64,000 nucleotides of DNA from Lojkania enalia (taxonomy: Eukaryota; Ascomycota; Dothideomycetes; Pleosporales). The stretch is taken from the NCBI GenBank assembly GCA_010094045.1, contig ML986612.1, positions 80,440 through 144,439 on the forward strand, written 5' to 3'. Shown here one piece after another: positions 57,117 to 64,000 of the stretch. Position 1 is the stretch's first letter; each line of letters begins with the position of its first letter. The notes under the pieces were generated by a model. It worked only from the letters and a program-made list of their open reading frames with translations, had not been told where the DNA came from and did not search any database. A program made the translations under genes and the position numbers.

Positions 57117-57573
57117 TCAGTCTTTCTTATCTGGCACTGCATTCCTCATTCCTTCTATGGTCATAACGTTCATCAAGTTTGGTGTTAGTATCTCCTGCCG
57201 GAACCTCTCCTGCTGGAGTAGCTCTAGTGTTCGCAAAGTTGGGCCAGGGTGACTGCAGGCAAAGATTAGTTAGCAAAGGCCGGCCGCGGGCTAGAGGAGA
57301 GGGGAAAGGACGCACTGGAGATACTTCGCATATTTAGGATCCTTGAAGTATTGCAAGTAGCCGAGATAGGCTACGAACTCGGGCTTGTCAAGCATTTTCT
57401 GCTGGGCCAGGTAATTAAGATAGGCAGGATTTGCGAGACACTGGACAAACTGGCCGGATATCAGCGATGGTGATGAATAAAAGGAGAGGTGACGTCGTTG
57501 CGGGGCTAACCTCGAGTTCTAGCTCAAAGCGCGTAAAGCCTGCATACTGTGGCTCGGGCGGGATTGAAGCCAT
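57117..57573 (-). CDS. MED31: Mediator complex subunit 31
   Basis: Three exons on the minus strand (57573-57511, 57449-57316, 57252-57117) give 110 residues, the usual size. The protein reads [20 protein letters not shown]..., then [41 protein letters not shown] and [20 protein letters not shown], which is the entire SOH1 domain. The tail ends [11 protein letters not shown]31 is a highly conserved part of the Mediator middle module that links activators to RNA polymerase II. The gene is too intron-broken to appear as one frame; its exons are 63, 134 and 136 bases. Confidence 0.95.
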
Positions 57574-58865
57574 GCTGAGGCTGCCCGGAGACAGTCCGGT
57601 TGGAACTGGTGTTTGCTGGTTTGCGTCTCTCTGGGCGCCGAATCGTGGGCCGGGCTCGGTTCTTGACTCCCGAGTTGACTTTCAGGGTCTTCCTTCCACA
57701 AGAATTGCGGGGGCGGCGGCTATTCTAGAAGAGGGCCCAGGATGAGGTGAAGGTCCACGACTATTAGGCCGGTTATGCAACGATGGTGGCTTGCGGACTT
57801 GCGGTGACGGCGACCAGACCGAGCAACCGTGCGCGGACACCGGCGCTGTCGGTGGTAGTGCCGTGGGTTCACGCAACAAGGGGACGTCGACTATGGTGGT
57901 ATCTTGACGAGCTGGGCCCTCAAAACGAGCGGAGAAAGAAAAAGGGCAACGTGGAGCGGGTGAATCACTGGAGGATGGCCAAAGGAATAGAGGGAGAAAG
58001 ATGGTGAATGCCGCGTGATGTTATGGGCCGCTACTGGGCAGCTGGGCAGACGCCGACGGGCAGCCCCTGCGTTGCCGGGCCTGGTCAAACGCGGGCCATC
58101 GGCTTGGCCATTTAGCATTCGCTCCCCCACAGCAGCGCAGCGCAGCCAAACTGGGACCATTAGTTGGGCCATCGTGCCTTTACGGGCCATTTTTGCATCT
58201 GGACAGAAGCCCCTCGAAGCTTGGGGACGGCGCCCTCGAATCAAACGGCGCGGTGCAAAACACGAGTTCCCCAGCGGGCACGCCTCAAAAAGCCCTCGAG
58301 CTGCTCCTGCTGGCGGGCCTTCCGATTATTTACCACGCACTCCTCTCCGCTCTTCCAAGTGCTCTTCGCTCGCTGGCCCATCCCCCCATCCTTCCTGCAC
58401 CCCTCTCCGCACTCGCCCTCCCTTACCCTCCCGTGCCTTGTCGTCGTCGCGGCCGGAGAGCCGCCCGCTGGTGGATCTTGTTCGATATATCTAGTCGTTG
58501 CATGCGCTACCGTGGGCTGTAACAGACACTTGCACCCCCCCCCGGCCTCTCATATCCGCCCCGCCAAGGGCGACTGGCTGCTACCCACAGCGTTTCCAGG
58601 GCCGTCCTTCTACCAGCATCCTATACCTGGCGCGCACGAAACGCGCCAGCAGCATATTCGCCAGTCTTAAACCCGTGCCCCTTTTCTTCCTCCGGGAGCC
58701 AGTCTTAGTCGCTTAAGCAGCAGGATTTTGGCCGCTCCACCGCGTCATCGCTCTCTTCCCCATCTTGCTGTCTTCCTCGACGCCGGACCTGCGCAATCTG
58801 GGCTGTACCCCTGGCACCTCTTCCTGATTGGGCGCTGCTGCAGGGTTGAGAGAAGCGGCGCAATC
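57574..58865. promoter_or_regulatory. divergent promoter, MED31 and Pal1-family gene
   Basis: About 1.3 kb of GC-rich sequence lies between divergent starts. Long overlapping frames on both strands have no protein-like features. The half next to the Pal1 gene is strongly CT-rich on the + strand (CCCTCC, CTTCC), typical of a long leader. Confidence 0.5.
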
Positions 58866-60663
58866 ATGATGGCCGAACCGTCAATGCCAGGTAGGGCTCC
58901 TTTATCGCCGGTTTCACCTTCGTTGGCAGTGACGAAAAACGAACGGTGTGCTGATATCTCCATTTATCATTAGAACGACGCCCGTCCCCCGGCCTCACTC
59001 TCAATCTGTCCTCCAACAATCCCTTCCGCAACAGAGCAGCTTCCCCAGCCACCCCTTCGCCGGGACTGCACACGCCGACCAGCACCGGCAGCAGGCCCAT
59101 GTCGCGGAATCCTTTCCTGTCCACCTTCGAGGCCGAGTTCAACAAAGAGGCGGCTAATACCAACTTGATTGACATGTCTGCGACAATGAAGGAGTCGCCC
59201 AAAAAGGCCACCTTCGGCAACACTGCAGAAGAGCTCTTTGTACGTCGTACCCCCTCGCAGCCACAGTGATAGAGATTGCAGTGGACGAGCCATCGTCACA
59301 CAAGTTGCACCTGTCCCTCTCACCGCATTCCTAGCAACGCGCTCCAACCCTCCTCGACAAAAACACCCCCATGGAGCGCTTCAAGCAGTTTACGAGCCTC
59401 TTCGCTGACTATCCTCTTCTCAAACAGAAAAATCTCAGACTTGATGACAGCGCTGAGAAGCGGGCTCCTCCTAGAGGTCCACCCAAGGGGAACGGCGCCC
59501 TTCCTCATCAGGGCCATCGTCCGTCTCGCTCAGAAGAAGAAGAGCGGCGCCTGCATGGTCCCCCTCGAGGGCCTCCCCGCCCTCGCGGACCCCCTGGACC
59601 AGGATCTCGACCACCTCAACAGAGCAGTCCGGAAAGAAGGGAGATCCGGCGCCCGCGACGGAATTCGGAGTCTTCCATGATCGACAAAGGGTCTTTATCC
59701 GTCGAAGAAGAGTGTAGACGTAGAGAGCGTCGTAAAGAACGGGACGAACGCGCCCGGGATGGGAAATCTCGCTCACGCAGGGTCAGGAAGCCTCAGGGTT
59801 TGGACATTATAGACAAATTGGACGTGAGCGGCATTTACGGGCCGAGCTTAATCCATCATGATGGACCTTACGACGCCGTGCAACCTCACCGAAATCGCAA
59901 GAAGGACCACCGCGCTCCTATGCATGCCTTTCCTAAGGATTCCGCCAATAACGCGCTTGGTGGATCTGGCCCTGTCAATAAAAATATTGACCTAGAAACA
60001 TTCCATGGCAGGGGTGCTGAGGGCTTCACTGATTTCTCCCGGAGTGCCGAAGCAAAACGACCGGAGCTAGAGGGTCGCTCAATGTCATTCAATCCCAAAG
60101 ACCGCGAGATTGTCCACGGGGAGGAGTCTTACGGCCTCGGAACGTCAACTTTCCTAGAAGGCACACCAGCTTCACGCATGGCTATCCAACGACGTGAATC
60201 AGAGAACCAGCAGGCACTTGCAGAAGGAGGACTTGGCCGCAAGAAGTCCATAGCTCAGCGCATTCGCGGCATCTCCCAGCCGCGTCGCGGATTTGGTGAC
60301 GGACATCCGCCTCTCACCTCACCCGAAGCTCGCTATGGCCAAGGTTCAAGAACTCCTGGAAGTCCTCTTCAAGTGCAGAGCGCGGGCGGTATGTCTAAGG
60401 CAAATGAGAGGAACCCGTTCTTTGAAGACTATGACGATGCATACGAGAAGAAGGGGGTTGCCATCAGGGTCGCTGAGGCCGAGAATAAGGATGGTCAGAT
60501 CGCTTCAGCGACCTCTCCAGACGCAAGAAACGGCTTGACCCGAGCTATGACGACAGAAAGTATCGAGTCTCCCAACGAGCCAAAGGCAAACTCGGGATTC
60601 CTTAGCCGCGTCAAAAGTTTGAAGGGTGGAAGGCGACCACGACCAGAGCGCCCGGCTGCTTAA
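58866..60663 (+). CDS. Pal1-family cell morphology protein
   Basis: Three exons (58866-58890, 58974-59239, 59428-60663) give 508 residues (507 from the second Met). The first two exons carry a disordered segment with two NPF-type motifs (NNPFRN, RNPFLS), binding sites for EH-domain endocytic proteins, and end AEELF. The Pal1 domain follows: GLDIIDKLDVSGIYG, HHDGPYDAVQPHRNRKKDHRAPM and SANNALGGSGP. The linker before it is rich in Pro, Arg and Glu. Pal1 proteins act at the cell cortex in polarised growth and early clathrin-mediated endocytosis. A further NPF (ERNPFFED) is near the C-terminus. Confidence 0.92.
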
Positions 60664-62208
60664 GTCCCAAATACAAAACGGTTGGATATATCCACAATTG
60701 ATTCACGATATGCATATATCAGCATTATGGAGTGTGCGAACCGCGCTTGCGTATCCTCAGCAAGCACGATTAGGACGATTCGGAATCATCACATCAACAA
60801 GTATAACCTCGCTGTGCGGGAGCGTACAGACGTATTCCTCTTCTTATTGTCACTCGGGCTAAGGAACACTTACTCTGGCGCCGTAGGAGTTATTATTGGC
60901 AGTGTCAAATTTGGTGGGAACGGCCGGGCAGGATACTCTTCAGTGCACAACTGGCGCACAAAAGGATAATAGGGAGAAAACTTGGTTTCAGAGCTTAATG
61001 GGTGTTATAGCATCCGCATTGATTGGTTGCCAAATTATCGAACTTGAACGGGCATGCATTGGGTGAAGACTTGTTCTGTTAGTAGGTGGATAGGCCAATG
61101 AATATGTCATAGAATTCCTACTATTCCTTTGGAACCTATTGAGGGCCTGACTAAATGATCCTCTACTTTAATAAGTAGAGGTTAAGTTTGATAGCTCCTA
61201 TAGCAAACGTCGTTGCCATGCAACCCTATGGTAGAGTTAGCCTTATATGGCCAAGAGGCCCTAGTTCTCTACGGACACCTATCTAGTGTATCGGACATTC
61301 CAAAAGACCAGACTTGGATCCGTACACGCATGGCGTTATCGACATAACTGGCCCATCACAAGTGTCTGTGTTGGAAGCTTGCAGTTCGGTTTTTGGGTTG
61401 CTCAGAATGGACAGGAGACTCGCATCGTATATACGCTGACCGAACTGGTTCTTGAGTTTCTGACTTCATATTAATTCGACACTAGGTAAGTGGTGCCCAG
61501 AATCCCGCCCCTAGTGGCGGATTAAGTAGGCCTTGGTACTAGTAACTGGGACTTTGGCAGTAGCTCCGGGTCGAGGTTAAGAATTAATAGACCGCCGTCC
61601 TATTATTCCCGGGTAATGAACACGATTAACGTCATAATGAGGTTTCTCATAGTGCAGGGTATCTGCATTATCAGTATGTAGTCGGAACACTGGGCTATTG
61701 GTAGAACTATTAGTAGATAGCAATCGACAGGAGTCAATGCCCGCTTCGGTATATCAGAGGCGTTCTTGATATGTATGGAAAATTGAAGCCGGGAAACGTC
61801 TATACGTGCATCATGTCATTAGAATTTTTCTTAAGTCTTTACCTAAATTACTCTAGAAGCTGGTACGGGTATTCCGTACTCCGTTAGTGGAAAGGTGATT
61901 GGCATTAGAACCCTAGAAGCTTGTTGAATGCCTGTCTTCCATATGCAAAACTACCTGGGTATGCCTAATTGGGGATTGGGAAGTTCCCCAGCTACAAAAT
62001 CTCCTTGCGCTCTAGCCTTTGTCAAGACCCTGCAATCGTGGACGTGCGATGGTTTGAAGCCATCTAATCCGTCGACTTCCTAACCACGACTACCCTTTCT
62101 GGCAACCATGCTAAAATGGCCCGATTCGGAACCAAGTTCCGAACCACATGTCTACCTTCGCCTACGCTCCGACCATAACTAAGTCCCGACTACGGGATCC
62201 CCAATGTC
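60664..62208. other. intergenic region
   Basis: About 1.5 kb lies between two plus-strand genes. Sequence is balanced to AT-rich with short CTAGAAGCTTG-like strings near 61852 and 61913. No gene or RNA is supported; the last 200 bases are the next gene's promoter. Confidence 0.5.
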
Positions 62209-63688
62209 ATGCCTGCCGCACTATCTACTGAGTCGATTCTCGCATCCTCCCTTATTGCAGATGAGGACATTGATAATGTTGTGGATGCGGTGTTAAATGG
62301 GAAAGACGTGAGGAAAGCTGGGCAGGCAAGGGTCGGAATAGGCGTTAAGAGCGTAGATGAGGCGTTAATGGGAGGTTTGGAGAAGGGTAATCTAGTAGGT
62401 GTCAGTGCAGAGGTGGGGGGAGGTGGGCTGGATGTAGGTAACGTCCCTTTCGACTTGTCTCTGGCCGTCCTCAATTCACTAGAACCGTACGATTCAACGT
62501 TTAGCAAGGTTCGACTTAGGCATGCTAAGCTCTTTGAATCCCAGTAATTCTCAAAATAGAGTGACTAGTAGGACTGCTAAATTTTTCATAGCTCTGTCTT
62601 TCGCTTCTCGTAAACAGCCTGCTTGATCATCCAACGGAAAATGCGGCCGTAATCGACTCAACTGGCAATCTCGACGTCCTACGAATATACTCTGTCGTTT
62701 ATTCCCGTCTGAGCTCTGATGCCTCACTTCTCGAGTCACACCGAACCGGGCTCAGTGCATCTGCTACAGATGCGACAGTTGAGGATGTGGCAGCCAAAGC
62801 ATTGGATAGAGTGAACATCATGCGCGTCTTCGATCTAGTCGGGATCACGGAAGCCATTGAAGAGATCAGAAATGAATTAGAAGCCAAACCGAAGGAGCGA
62901 GTTCCCCTCGCGGAACTGCCAGTCGTAGAACAAGAGCCCGCTACTGAGCAAAAGAGAACGGAGATTGCAGATAGCGAGGACGAGGAAGACGAAATGTTAT
63001 TTGACTCCGAAATATCTGCCCTAAGCAAGCCACCCATAGCAGTTGCACCGCTCGTTCCACCACTAGAAACGCAACCCTTACATAATCCTCAAGCAGATAT
63101 GGGAAGTCAGAATGCAGCGATCGAAAGAAAAACCTCACTCATCCTAATTGACAACCTCTCACACGTCCTCTCCCCTCTACTGAAAAAAGACTATGCCCAA
63201 GGTCCGTATAACCCCCTCTCAACCAACTTCCTCCAATAACCCAATAACTAGCAAACTCCCTCCTAACCGCCCTCCTCCGCACCCTCGTCCACCTATCAAC
63301 AACCCATCTCCTCCTCACCATTCTCCTCAACCCATCCCCAACCACCAGGCAGCCCAAACCCCCTCCCACCACTCCATCTGCCCCGAAACCACAACTGGAA
63401 AATATCCAGCAACTCCCACCATCCCCCTCGATATTCGCCTCCAACGTTCTAATCCCTGCGCTCGGAAATATTCTGCCAATGTATCTGGATATCCATCTCC
63501 TGGTTTCCAAGATCCCAAGGCGAAAAGCTGACGCGGGGGCTATGTATGCCGGAAGTGGGAGGGGAGGGGCGAGGAGGGGGGTCGAAATGGTTGATGTTAT
63601 TGAGGTTTTGGCTTCGCGGTGGGATGGAAGGGGTGGGAGGTGGGGAGCATTTGTCGTGAGGAGTGAAGGTGGGGTGAGGGATGCGTGA
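62209..63688 (+). CDS. Rad51-family recombination protein (divergent paralogue)
   Basis: At least three exons: exon 1 from 62209 (MPAALSTESILASSLI...) to about 62433, then 62618-63201 and 63252-63688. Recognisable parts are GIGVKSVDEALMGGLEKGNLVGVS (the RecA-core entry strand), NAAVIDSTGNLDVLRIYSVV after the P-loop helix, and TSLILIDNLSHVLSPLL, a good Walker B. The Walker A Gly-Lys-Ser/Thr is not seen; the sequence reads SAEVGGGG instead. The join between 62433 and 62618 is not settled; a small exon near 62521-62545 (MLSSLNP) is possible. The C-terminus includes a Pro-rich loop. It probably assists homologous recombination, as other Rad51 paralogues do. Confidence 0.7.
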
Positions 63689-64000
63689 CGGAGCATGCTG
63701 AATGGGAATGGCTTTTTTCTGAATACGTATGGTAAGGGAATGTATAGTAATAAGCTTCAATAATACTTATGAATTAAACTAGATGCATTAGCTTCGGCGT
63801 GTGGTTCCCCTGCAACTAGAGTTACGAGAATACTACGGAAGACACAAAGGCTAGAAATTTAATTTTTTATTCAAAATACAAAATATTCATTACTGAATAT
63901 GCTCGGCCCATCCTGGAAGGTAATCATGATGCTGAGTAGGAATACCGCCAGAATGTTAAAGAGATATATTTTGGTACTCAAGTTATTCTAAAGCTATGTC
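63689..64000. other. 3' end region of the window
   Basis: AT-rich sequence after the Rad51-like gene, presumably its 3' untranslated region and spacer. Nothing else is visible. Confidence 0.5.

Overview
The window is nuclear DNA of a filamentous ascomycete (Pezizomycotina). Evidence: short GT-AG introns of mostly 45-190 bp, very short first exons, a Zn2Cys6 regulator of the XlnR/AraR type, a D-galacturonate gene pair, a 26-residue CxC metallothionein and typical ascomycete housekeeping proteins. There is no bacterial-style operon, no CRISPR array, and no tRNA or rRNA that I can support. Three runs of N (18457-18551, 34003-34164, 53272-53356) are assembly gaps, two of them next to long poly(A). 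The species cannot be named from the sequence alone.

Layout. 1-7432 is gene-poor: AT-rich sequence followed by a GC-rich leader. 7494-9152 is a coiled-coil protein of unknown function with an overlapping upstream ORF. 9153-13810 is gene-poor and may hold a decayed gene. 13811-27541 is a normal gene block: an ACS-type MFS transporter, an SLC35F-like membrane transporter, ribosomal protein uS3, a myotubularin-type lipid phosphatase (YMR1), the branch-point binding protein BBP/SF1 and a Ure2-like glutathione transferase. 30703-39030 is a carbohydrate block: an XlnR/AraR-type regulator, then a head-to-head pair encoding a GaaC/LGA1-type 2-keto-3-deoxy-L-galactonate aldolase and a GaaA-type D-galacturonate reductase. 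39031-43498 is AT-rich and gene-less, with a marked CTAAAA bias that suggests repeat-induced mutation. 43499-49736 holds a DUF1295 membrane protein divergent from DNA topoisomerase III, then a Stb3-like Sin3-binding protein. 49737-52999 is gene-poor. 53000-63688 holds the metallothionein, a TBC Rab-GAP, Mediator subunit MED31, a Pal1-family morphology protein and a Rad51-family protein.

How they fit together. Most genes are unrelated housekeeping functions. The exception is 30703-39030. GaaA reduces D-galacturonate to L-galactonate and GaaC cleaves the dehydrated product to pyruvate and L-glyceraldehyde, so the pair is the first and third step of pectin-monomer breakdown. The linked regulator belongs to the family that controls xylan and arabinan use and carries two adjacent GGCTAAA boxes upstream of its own start. 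This is the most interesting arrangement in the window.

Exon borders were worked out by hand from splice signals, reading-frame continuity and expected protein motifs. Internal borders stated in the entries keep the frame open; those flagged as uncertain do not have a unique solution.
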